DNA from: M3007 sp964630705
GTDB taxonomy: Bacteria; Bacteroidota; Bacteroidia; Chitinophagales; Saprospiraceae
Direction: 5' to 3'
Assembly: GCA_964630705.1 (NCBI GenBank)
Contig: CAZVZH010000002.1
Span: 8,317 to 72,316, forward strand
DNA length: 64,000 nucleotides
Position numbers and translations under genes: made by a program
In this document: positions 1 to 8,502 of the stretch, piece by piece
How positions within the stretch are numbered: position 1 is the first letter of the stretch
Layout: each line of letters starts with the position of its first letter
Notes under the pieces: model-generated
Told to the model about the DNA's origin: nothing
The model's input: only the letters and a program-made list of their open reading frames with translations
The model's database searches: none

Positions 1-3000
1 GAGCTGGTCCACTGGTAGGTAAATGGCGCGCCGGTACTCGATCCGTTGCCGTTCAGGCTCAGTTGAGTATTGATACAATTTAACACAGCTGTTGGGCCGG
101 CAACCGCAGTGGGAGTAGCCACGTCGGCCGGAATCAGCACGCTGGAAGCGGCTGTACAGCCGTTGGTCGTATTGGTAATGAGCAGGTTGTATGCGCCAGG
201 CTGATTGACGATCGGTGTCAGGGTGGCGCCGCCGGAAACAATGCCGGGTCCCGTCCAGGCGTAGATGAATTCGCTGCCCTGGCTGGAATTGGTTCCGTTG
301 AGGCTCAGGCTGGTGACGAGGCAGTTCAGGGTGCTGGGCGGACCGGCGTTTGCCGTGGGCACGCTGGCGTCGGCGGTAACGGTGGTGGAAGCCGTTGCGG
401 TACAGCCATTGGTCGAGTTCGTTACTATAAGGGTGTAATTACCCGTCGCACTGACTACCGGGTTGAGGGTCGTTTGTCCTGAAACAATGTTCCCGGCGAG
501 GGTAGTCCAGTTGTAGCTGAAACCCGGGCCGGCGCTGGAGCCGGTACCGTCGAGCGTCAAGGTCGTAACTGTACAGCTCAGCACGCCGCCCAGCGCCACC
601 GTGGCCGTTGGCAAAGCGGTGTTTTGATTTACGGTTACCGACGCGGCTGCCGTGCATCCGGTTTGGGTATTAATCACCGACAGTTCATAATTGCCAGGGG
701 CGTTGACCACTGGCGTGAGGGTATTCGCTCCCGACACAATATTGCCGTTTTGGGTGGTCCACACATAATTATACTGGGAACCCTGGGAAGAGCCGTTGCC
801 GTTCAGGCTGAGTTGCTGAGCGGTACAGGTCAGCGTTTGGGCAGGCCCGGCGTCTGCTGTGGGGAAGGTTTGCGCGCTGGTCACCTGCACGGTTGTTTGG
901 GCCGTGCAACCATTTTCCACATTATACACCGTCAGGACATAAGCGCCCACCTGGTTGACCGTCGGCGTCAGGGTAAGGTGGCCGCTGACAATGTTGCCGT
1001 TGGTCGTCGTCCATTCATAGAAAAACGGATACCCCGCGGAAGAGCCCTGGCCGTTGAGCGTGGTTTGTGGATTTTGGCAGGTGATCGAAGCGGAAGGAAT
1101 GGCGGTGGCCACTGGCGGCGTGAGGTCTTGAGTCACGGTGACTGATGCCGTCGCGGTGCAGGCATTGTCGGTATTTACCACCACCAAATGGTAGGTGCCC
1201 ACCTTGTCGACTTCCGGGTAGGGTGTGCCGTTGCCACTGATGATATTGCCGTTCGGAGTCGTCCAGTTGTAATCAAAATTATTGCCCTGAGAGGAACCGC
1301 CGGCATCGAGTTGAACGGTGCTGAAGGTACAGTTCAGTTGCTGTGCAGGCGCGATGTCTGCCGTTGGATAAATAATATTGTCGTCGATAAACACTTCGTC
1401 TTCATCTGTACAGCCGTTGGCGGTGTTCGTCACGATCAGGGTGTAAAAACCATAGGCGTTCACCACCGGGTTGAGCGTGTTGGCGCCGCTGACAATATTG
1501 CCGGGGTTGGCGACCCATTGGTAGCTAATGCCGTTGCCGGTGGAGGAGCCGCTGCCGCTGATTTGCAAGCTGGGGCTGGCGCAGGTCAGCTCGTCGTCGC
1601 TGCCGGCAAAAGCCAGGGGAGCGTTCTGGTCGGCCAAAATCGTGACCGAGCTCGAAGCCGTACAACCGTTGTTGAGGTTGGTTACGGTCAGGGAGTAGTT
1701 GCCGGCTTGATCGACCACAGGGTTGAGCGTGTTTTCACCACTCACGATATTGCCGTTCGAGGTATACCATTCGTAAACAAAATTATTCCCTTGCGAGCCG
1801 CTGCCATTCAGCGTCAGTTGGGCCTGGTTGCAATTGAGCGTGGCGCCCGGTCCGGCGTTGGCTTGCGGCGGATTCAAACTGGCGATCACGATCACTGAGG
1901 CGGTGGCGGTGCAACCGCTTTGGGTGTCGGTGACGAGCAGGTTGTAGGTGCCGGCCTGGTTGACGGTCGGGTAGGGCGAGTTTTGGCCGCTGACAAAATT
2001 GCCGTTGGTAGTCGTCCAGGTAAAATTGATGTTAGTACCTTGAGTGGAAGCCCCGGCGTCGAGGTCGATTTGTGGCGAATAACAATTGACCTGTTCCGGC
2101 GGAGCGATGAGCGCTACCGGCTGGTCGAAATTGGCGTTTACTTCCACAAAATCCTCCGTCGTGCAACCATTGTTCGTATTCGTCACTACCAGATAGTACA
2201 CACCCGGTTGGTTGACCGTGGGCGTGTACGTGTTGGCGCCATTGACAATGTTGCCCGGGTTGGCGGTCCACTGGATGGTGATGCCCGAGCCGCTGGTGCC
2301 CGAGCCTTGCAGTTGTTGGGTTGGGTTCAGGCAATTGAGCAGGAGCGGCGGTCCGGCATTCGCGTTCGGATAATTTTGGTTGGAGCTGACATTTACCGAG
2401 GCGGTGCTGGTGCAGCCGTTGGCCTGGTTGGTTACCTGGAGCACATAAGTGCCCGCCTGGCCCACCACGGGGTTGAGTGTGGTTTCGCCGCTGATAATTT
2501 CACCGTTGGTGGTCGTCCATTCATAGGTGAAATCAGGCCCTGCGCTGGAGCCGTTGCCGTTCAGGGTGAGCATCGGATTGGCGCAGGTGAGTAAGCCCGG
2601 CGCGGTAGCCACCGCTACCGGAGGCGTGAGGTTGGAACTTACGCTTACCGAGCTGGTGGCGGTACAGCCGCTATCGGTGTTGGTCACGACGAGGGTATAG
2701 GTGCCGGCCTGGTTGACCGTTGGGTTGCTGGTATTTTGTCCGCCGGTGAAGTTGCCGGGGTTAGCCGTCCAGTTGTACGTAATGTTGCCCCCCTGCGAAG
2801 AGCCGCTGGCGTCGAGGTCAATTTCAGGATTGTAACAATTGATCTCCGCCGGGGGGGCGATGCTCGCCGTAGGCACGTCGAAGTTAGCCGTCACTTCCAC
2901 AAAATCCGCACTGGTGCAACCATTGGTCGTATTGGTCACCACCAAGGTGTACAAACCAGGTTGGTTGACCGTAGGCGTGTAGCTGTTGGCGCCGCTGACG

Positions 3001-3980
3001 ATATTGCCGGGGTTGGCTGTCCACTGAACATTAAAGTTCGGGCCGGTGCTGCCAGAGCCTTGCAGTTGCAGGGTTGGCTGGGTGCAGTTCAACTCCAGCG
3101 GAGGCCCGGCATTGGCGTCGGGTTGGTCCTGGTTGTCGTTGACATTGACCGTTACGGAGGCGGTGCAGCCGTTGTCGTTGTTGGTTACCACCAATGTGTA
3201 ACTGCCGCCCTGGTTGACCACCGGGTTGAGGGTGGTTTCGCCGCTGACGAAGTTTCCGTTGACGGTCGTCCATTCATAGGAAAAATTCGGTCCGGTACTG
3301 GAGCCGTTTCCATTGATGGTCAGGGTTGGGTTTTGGCAGGTGATGGTTCCATTGGCCACGGCTACCGCTACGGGCGGCGTCAAGTTTGCCGTGACCGTGA
3401 CGCTGGAGCTGGCCGTGCAATTGTTGTCGGTATTGGTGACGACGAGGGTGTAGGTGCCGCCCTGGTTGACGGTGGGGTTGGTGGTGTTTTGGCCCCCGGT
3501 GAAATTGCCGGGGTTGGCCGTCCAGTTGTACGTAAAATTGCCGCCTTGAGAGGAGCCGCTGCCGTCGAGTTCTATTTCCGGGTTGTTGCAATCTACCACA
3601 ATGGGCGGCGCGACGGTCGCAGTGGGAAGGTCGGTATTTCCGCTCACCGTAACCGTCGCTTCTGCGGTACAGCCGTTGTTGGCGTTGGTGACTAAAATGC
3701 TGTATTCGCCGGCCTGGTTGACCTGAGGTTGCAGCGTGTTGGTGCAGCAGACGAAATTGCCGCCGTTGGTGCTCCAGGTGTAGCTGATGCCTGGGCCGGT
3801 GGAGGTGCCGATGCCATTCAGGGTGACGACCGGCAGGTTGCAGCCGATATTTTGCGGGGTGTTGATATTCGCGTTCGGCGGCGTGTTATTTTCCGTGACG
3901 GTGACGGCTACGGTGGCCGTGCAGCCGTTGTCGTTGTTGGTGACGGTGAGCGTGTAAGTGCCGCCGGCATTTACCTGGGG
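1..3980 (-). repeat. Tandem ~251-bp (84-residue) protein-coding repeats with three-unit higher-order period
   Basis: The conserved cysteine codon of the GCTA motif (seen on the plus strand as gtacagccg or gtgcaaccg) recurs near 151, 401, 651, 905, 1157, 1409, 1661, 1909, 2161, 2410, 2664, 2915, 3166, 3416, 3670 and 3920, a spacing of about 250-252 bp. Three further, more divergent units follow near 4161, 4391 and 4616. Units of one subtype, marked by NCYNPEIDLD-like residues, recur near 3587, 2828, 2075 and 1326. That is every third unit (about 754 bp), which indicates duplication of three-unit blocks. Confidence 0.85.
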
Positions 3981-6602
3981 TTCCAGAGTATTGCCGCAAC
4001 AAGTGATGCCCGGGCCATCCCACTCGTACGTAAACTGGGAGCCTTGCGACGAGCCGGTGCCGTTGATCGTAATTTCAGTATTGGTACAGGTGATCGGCGG
4101 CGGTGCGCTGGCTACGGCAGTGGGTAGGGTAGTGTTGGCTGTAATGCTGACCGTAGCGGTCGTGGAGCAGTTGTTGTTGTCGGTCACTGTGACGGTGTAG
4201 GTGCCTCCGGTGGTAAAGGTGGGGTCTTCGCCGTTGAAGTTATTGCTCCAGTTGAAATTGTACCCTGGGGTGCCGCCGCTCACTTCCAGGTCGGCGCTAC
4301 CGGTGGGGTTGTTGCAATCGATATTGGTCGAACTGGTTACGCTGGCGGTCAGCTGGGGCGGTTCATCGAGGGTTACGCTTTCCGTAGCCGTGCAGCCCTG
4401 GCCGTTAGTAGCAGTCACCGTGTAGGTGCCAGGCGGCAGGTTCGATTGGTTGGGTCCGGTACCGCTGGGCGCCCAGGCATACGTGAAGGGCCCGTTTCCG
4501 CCGCTGGCGCTGGCTTGTATGGAGCCGTTGTTAGCGCCGAAACAGAGCGGATCGGTTGCGTTCAGGCTCAGATCGACGGTGATTTCATTGATGGTGACTG
4601 TTCCGCTGACGGTGCCGGTACAGCCGTTTTGCGTGCTGACACTGGTGAGCGAGTAGGTGCCGGGTTCCGTTACGGTAATGATGGCCGGACTGCTGGTGTA
4701 GGTGTAGGTTTCGTTGGTGCCGTTGTTGTTAAATTCTACCTCCCAGGGCCCGATGCCGGTCATGGTGATGGTCAGGTTGACCGGCGTATTGCTGCCGGCG
4801 CAAAAGAACCCTGAGCCGGAAAGCGTGGCGGTGGGCGCAGGCTCGATGGTCACCGTGGCGGAGGCTGTAGCGGTGGTGCCGCAGTCGTCGCTTACCGTAA
4901 CGGTGTAAGTATGGGTGCCCGGGGTGTTCACGGTGATAGAAGGCGTAGTAGCATTATTGCTCCACAAATAGGTGTAGGGCGGCAGGCCTGGGCTGGTAAT
5001 GTCCGGACTTAGGGTAGCGCCACTGGAGCCGCACACTTCCTGGTCTTCCAGTTCCACTTCGAGCGGGGGTTTGTCTTCGATGTAAAAGGTGAATTCCGAG
5101 GAAGCGCAGGAGCAGGGATTGTCCAGCATAATGATGATGGTTTCCTGTCCTTCAACAATGAAGTCTGCGAAAACACTAATGGGGATCAGTATTTCAGTTT
5201 GCCCGGCGGGTATGGTAACCGATCCCGGCAAGGGTTCGTAGTCGACGCCCGGCGTAGCGGTGCCGCCGATGGTGTAATTGATCACCAGCGGTTCATTGGT
5301 ATTGCCGCCGGCCCGGATAAATTTGACAAAACCGCTGTCGCAGCCTTCGATCACATAGTTTTGCCCGGCTGGGTACACCGGTTGCGCTTTCACCACACCG
5401 CCGGCGTTGAACGAGTTGGCTTTTAGAAAAACGGCGGAGAAAAGCAGGCCGTCGGCGATATCGGCGATGGCCAGTTTGATGTGGTAGGTGGAGCAAGGCG
5501 TCAGGCCGGTAGCATTGGCGGTGAGCACGGTGGTCCAGCCGTCGAGGGCGCATTCGGGGGCACAGCAGGCGCCTACGTTTTGGCAGGGGTTGAAGGTGTT
5601 GTTGTTGACGTAATAATTGGTGTTGGTGAGGTGGTTGACGTTGTTGATGGTGACCGGATTGCTGCTGTTGGGAATCAGCGCCAGGTTGGTCGGACCACTG
5701 AACCCGGGGCCGGAAATGAAAAACCCGAACACGTCATTGTAGTTGGAGTTGACAAACTCGCAGTATTCCTCTGAGCCGAAAACGTAGTCGAACTGAACTT
5801 CCGTAGCGGTGGGTGTAAAGTCGAATTCAATTTTGATAACATCCCACTGGTTGCCATTGGTTAGCGTAGCCAGGTCCGGGTCGTCGGCGGAGTTGACGTT
5901 AAAGCCCGCCGTATTGGCTGAAGTATTGCTGGCGTTGTTCGGGCCGGGCAAACTGTTGACGTTGCCGGTGCAAAGCACCATGCCGGTGGGAATGCCGATA
6001 TTCGTACCGCCGTTGGTAAAGGTGCCGCGCGACTGCGCTGGGCCTTGCGAGGTGACGGCGCCAACATCGAAACAATCGCCCCCAATCAGGGTATTGGTAA
6101 TCAGGCTGGTAGCCGACACGCCGCCGGTAACCGACAAGTTGGCCATGCCCAAACCTTCCAGATGTTTAACAAACCGGTCCATAAACTCGGAAGCCTCTGG
6201 GCAATCCACACAGCCGACGGACAGCGAAATGGGCAGGTTGCCCGATTTTTCCGTGGTGTTTACCAACAGGCGCAGGTCTACGCATTCGCTTTCCGCAACA
6301 AACTGCCGGTGCTGCGGCTTGTCGGGCCGCGACATAGCTTTGGCCTTGGCCTCCAAAGCGTCGTCGGAAAGTTCCATTCGGAACGATACCGGCTGCCCTG
6401 GATAAGCGCCTACCGCCACCACGGAGTAGGTGGTGCCCGGACGGAGCCCGCACAGCTGAATAGTATTGACGCCGGCCGTCACCTCGATCGGTGTGCGTTG
6501 GCGTTGTTTGTCCAGCTGAACGGGGATTGCCGTTTGGGCGTACAGGAAAGAGTTGGAAAGGAACAGGGTTAAATACAGCGCATAAGTAAACTTTTGCCCC
6601 AT
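1..6602 (-). CDS. Giant secreted repeat protein: choice-of-anchor L, Calx-beta-like and PKD/SprB-like repeats (3' part outside window)
   Basis: The frame opens with ATG at 6602 and stays open to base 1, about 2,200 codons without a stop, so the C terminus lies outside the window. A signal peptide (MGQKFTYALYLTLFL..., ending near LYAQ) is followed by a choice-of-anchor L type domain with the hallmark FGSEEYCEFV near 5752-5790. Next comes a Calx-beta-like segment (TPGVDYEPLPGSVTIPAGQ, near 5190-5260), then Ig/PKD/SprB-like repeats that run to the window edge. Each repeat ends in a TYTLVVTNTDNGCTA-like strand. Such proteins in Bacteroidota are typically surface or secreted by the type IX system and act in adhesion or gliding. 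A T9SS C-terminal sorting domain is expected but not visible here. The gene lies 185 bp downstream of the tail sheath gene on the same strand. The exact ligand or role is unknown. Confidence 0.85.
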   Translation of the reverse strand, partial: MGQKFTYALYLTLFLSNSFLYAQTAIPVQLDKQRQRTPIEVTAGVNTIQLCGLRPGTTYSVVAVGAYPGQPVSFRMELSDDALEAKAKAMSRPDKPQHRQFVAESECVDLRLLVNTTEKSGNLPISLSVGCVDCPEASEFMDRFVKHLEGLGMANLSVTGGVSATSLITNTLIGGDCFDVGAVTSQGPAQSRGTFTNGGTNIGIPTGMVLCTGNVNSLPGPNNASNTSANTAGFNVNSADDPDLATLTNGNQWDVIKIEFDFTPTATEVQFDYVFGSEEYCEFVNSNYNDVFGFFISGPGFSGPTNLALIPNSSNPVTINNVNHLTNTNYYVNNNTFNPCQNVGACCAPECALDGWTTVLTANATGLTPCSTYHIKLAIADIADGLLFSAVFLKANSFNAGGVVKAQPVYPAGQNYVIEGCDSGFVKFIRAGGNTNEPLVINYTIGGTATPGVDYEPLPGSVTIPAGQTEILIPISVFADFIVEGQETIIIMLDNPCSCASSEFTFYIEDKPPLEVELEDQEVCGSSGATLSPDITSPGLPPYTYLWSNNATTPSITVNTPGTHTYTVTVSDDCGTTATASATVTIEPAPTATLSGSGFFCAGSNTPVNLTITMTGIGPWEVEFNNNGTNETYTYTSSPAIITVTEPGTYSLTSVSTQNGCTGTVSGTVTINEITVDLSLNATDPLCFGANNGSIQASASGGNGPFTYAWAPSGTGPNQSNLPPGTYTVTATNGQGCTATESVTLDEPPQLTASVTSSTNIDCNNPTGSADLEVSGGTPGYNFNWSNNFNGEDPTFTTGGTYTVTVTDNNNCSTTATVSITANTTLPTAVASAPPPITCTNTEITINGTGSSQGSQFTYEWDGPGITCCGNTLEPQVNAGGTYTLTVTNNDNGCTATVAVTVTENNTPPNANINTPQNIGCNLPVVTLNGIGTSTGPGISYTWSTNGGNFVCCTNTLQPQVNQAGEYSILVTNANNGCTAEATVTVSGNTDLPTATVAPPIVVDCNNPEIELDGSGSSQGGNFTYNWTANPGNFTGGQNTTNPTVNQGGTYTLVVTNTDNNCTASSSVTVTANLTPPVAVAVANGTITCQNPTLTINGNGSSTGPNFSYEWTTVNGNFVSGETTLNPVVNQGGSYTLVVTNNDNGCTASVTVNVNDNQDQPDANAGPPLELNCTQPTLQLQGSGSTGPNFNVQWTANPGNIVSGANSYTPTVNQPGLYTLVVTNTTNGCTSADFVEVTANFDVPTASIAPPAEINCYNPEIDLDASGSSQGGNITYNWTANPGNFTGGQNTSNPTVNQAGTYTLVVTNTDSGCTATSSVSVSSNLTPPVAVATAPGLLTCANPMLTLNGNGSSAGPDFTYEWTTTNGEIISGETTLNPVVGQAGTYVLQVTNQANGCTSTASVNVSSNQNYPNANAGPPLLLNCLNPTQQLQGSGTSGSGITIQWTANPGNIVNGANTYTPTVNQPGVYYLVVTNTNNGCTTEDFVEVNANFDQPVALIAPPEQVNCYSPQIDLDAGASTQGTNINFTWTTTNGNFVSGQNSPYPTVNQAGTYNLLVTDTQSGCTATASVIVIASLNPPQANAGPGATLNCNQAQLTLNGSGSQGNNFVYEWYTSNGNIVSGENTLNPVVDQAGNYSLTVTNLNNGCTASSSVTILADQNAPLAFAGSDDELTCASPSLQISGSGSSTGNGISYQWVANPGNIVSGANTLNPVVNAYGFYTLIVTNTANGCTDEDEVFIDDNIIYPTADIAPAQQLNCTFSTVQLDAGGSSQGNNFDYNWTTPNGNIISGNGTPYPEVDKVGTYHLVVVNTDNACTATASVTVTQDLTPPVATAIPSASITCQNPQTTLNGQGSSAGYPFFYEWTTTNGNIVSGHLTLTPTVNQVGAYVLTVYNVENGCTAQTTVQVTSAQTFPTADAGPAQTLTCTAQQLSLNGNGSSQGSQYNYVWTTQNGNIVSGANTLTPVVNAPGNYELSVINTQTGCTAAASVTVNQNTALPTATVALGGVLSCTVTTLTLDGTGSSAGPGFSYNWTTLAGNIVSGQTTLNPVVSATGNYTLIVTNSTNGCTATASTTVTADASVPTANAGPPSTLNCLVTSLSLNGTNSSQGSEFIYAWTGPGIVSGGATLTPIVNQPGAYNLLITNTTNGCTAASSVLIPADVATPTAVAGPTAVLNCINTQLSLNGNGSSTGAPFTYQWTS

Positions 6603-6787
6603 AAGTAGTTCAGTGCAGTAAGGTAAAAAAATGGGTGCGGCCGGATTAAAATTTGAAACACACTGAAAGGCAGATTAAAAATACGGAATTGGGACTTCCT
6701 GGAAAAGGAATTATTGCGCGAATGTAATAAGCCTACGCTTTTTTGGGGCTACAGGTTGCGCGGCATTTGGAAAGATGTCGGTAATTT

Positions 6788-8314
6788 TCATTTTTGGAGC
6801 GGCCTGCGTTGTTCGAAATCAAGCACTATGAATTCAGCAGGCCGTACCAGGGCAACTTTTACGGATACGCGCAGCACGCCGTCTTGAACATCAGTGGGCG
6901 TCATGGTTTTACCCAGACCTGCCTCTACGTGAAAGGCATCGTCCGGACTGGCGCCTGCAAGGGCGCCGGATTGCCAAATATTGGTCAGCAGGGCGGCGAT
7001 TTGCACTTCGATATTCGCCCAGGTGCTGGCGTTATTGGGAGCGGTGGCGTAAGGGTCGATGGCGTTTTTGATGGATTGCTCGATAAAGTTCACGGTTCGG
7101 CGTACCTGAATGTAGCGCCAATCCTGGCTGTTGCCGTCGAGGGTATGCGCCCCCCAGACCAAGGCGCCTTTTCCCGGAAAGGCGCGGATGGCATTAACAG
7201 ATTTTCCGGAAAGGGGCAAGTGGAGGTCTTGTTGGTCTTCGTTGCTCAACTCAACAGCGGGCCGTAGCACGGAAGCCATACTAATGTTCGCGGGCGGATG
7301 AAATATGCCTGCTGTACGGTCTACCAAAGCATACAAACCGGCTATGCCGGCACTGGGCGGCAGGAGATTGATCTGTTCCAGTAAGGATGCCATGATGGTT
7401 TTATACAGTGGGCTTAGCGCCAACAAGTTTTGATGAACGGCGTTTGCATCATCTACACTGGTGGTGTTGATTTTGTTGATTTCTGCTTGCACCAATTCCG
7501 TCTGGGTTTTATTGATGGCGCCCAGCTTAAAACGCGCGTCGGCCTCTTTGACTATGGCCGCCAGTATGTCGGCGCGCGCGTTTTCTTCAACGGATCGAAA
7601 ATCCAAAACATCCGGGCTGGTAATAGTTGTATAGACCCATGGATAATAGGCCGCGCCCCATTGGAGATAGTCGTCAATAGATTCGCGAAACAGTGTAATG
7701 ACGTCTGCCTGATGATCCGGACCTCTAGGCTTGAAGCCGTCATGCACATCCAGAATGGCGAAACGATTGCGCTGGTTAAAACCGCAATGTGCCAACATGC
7801 TTTTTTGAATGGCTGCACAGTCTTCGGCCGGAAGCAGTACGGCATCGGGAATGACCACAATGGTAGGCTCTGTTTCCTTCTCCAGGGTACGAATGCCTTT
7901 GAGCACAATGTTTTTATCGTCGTCGAGTGCCTCGCCGTCCATGTCTTCTTTATTTACCGGAGTATGGTAATTCCCAATCGAAACAATCCAGCAATCGCCG
8001 CCGCCGTTGGCAAAGAAAAATTGAATGGCATAATACAACAGGTAACGGCCCGTAGGTTCAACCAATTCATAGGCCGATGCGCTGTTCGATTTTTTAACCT
8101 TGAAAACCGGTTTTGGCGCTCCGCCAAAGTACGACACATACTCCCCGAACGACGCGATGCGCGTCGGCACATGTTTTAGGTCGCTCTCATTTTTGAGTGC
8201 GTACTCCGTGTACCCAATGAAAGCAGGTACCGCGGACGGAACAGGGGCTGCCGAATTGGGGAATGCGCTGGCGCCGGGAATTTGTATACCTGGTGTTGCT
8301 ATAATTTTTGCCAT
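6788..8314 (-). CDS. Phage/contractile-injection-system tail sheath family protein (orphan)
   Basis: This 508-residue protein starts MAKIIATPGIQIPG. ATG 8314 is chosen over an upstream in-frame TTG at 8335 because sheath proteins begin near this motif. The C-terminal third has the typical sheath C-terminal domain signature KGALVWGAHTLDGNSQDWRYI, followed by the RRTVNFIEQSIKNAI helix. Sheath proteins polymerise around an inner tube and contract to drive it through a membrane, in phages, R-pyocins, T6SS-like and extracellular injection systems. None of the usual partners (tube, baseplate, spike, AAA ATPase, LysM tube-initiation protein) is adjacent: sbcC lies upstream and the giant repeat protein downstream. 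It is therefore an orphan here unless the rest of a cluster lies beyond the left edge. Confidence 0.88.
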   Translation of the reverse strand: MAKIIATPGIQIPGASAFPNSAAPVPSAVPAFIGYTEYALKNESDLKHVPTRIASFGEYVSYFGGAPKPVFKVKKSNSASAYELVEPTGRYLLYYAIQFFFANGGGDCWIVSIGNYHTPVNKEDMDGEALDDDKNIVLKGIRTLEKETEPTIVVIPDAVLLPAEDCAAIQKSMLAHCGFNQRNRFAILDVHDGFKPRGPDHQADVITLFRESIDDYLQWGAAYYPWVYTTITSPDVLDFRSVEENARADILAAIVKEADARFKLGAINKTQTELVQAEINKINTTSVDDANAVHQNLLALSPLYKTIMASLLEQINLLPPSAGIAGLYALVDRTAGIFHPPANISMASVLRPAVELSNEDQQDLHLPLSGKSVNAIRAFPGKGALVWGAHTLDGNSQDWRYIQVRRTVNFIEQSIKNAIDPYATAPNNASTWANIEVQIAALLTNIWQSGALAGASPDDAFHVEAGLGKTMTPTDVQDGVLRVSVKVALVRPAEFIVLDFEQRRPLQK

Positions 8315-8502
8315 TTTGACATTCTCTGAGTGCAATTTTGTTCGGTAGTGTAGCGGGTGGCCGTTGATTTTAGGCTTGGGCAGATATATACGCGACTATA
8401 AAGGTTAAATATTCATACTTCAGGTCGGCGAGTCAGCCTTCTTCTGTTGAACCATCCCCATCGCTTTCGCAAACCACATTTCGTCGGGTATACATTTACG
8501 GT

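Noticed and set aside
1..3980. The regular ~251-bp repeats as a CRISPR-like or satellite array
   Set aside because: The units are protein-coding throughout, remain in one frame and vary mainly at synonymous and surface positions.
624..4127. Several plus-strand open frames of 170-320 codons in the first 4 kb
   Set aside because: They are repetitive antisense images of the giant minus-strand repeat gene; their products repeat VGDEQGVGAALVDGG-like strings with no fold signature.
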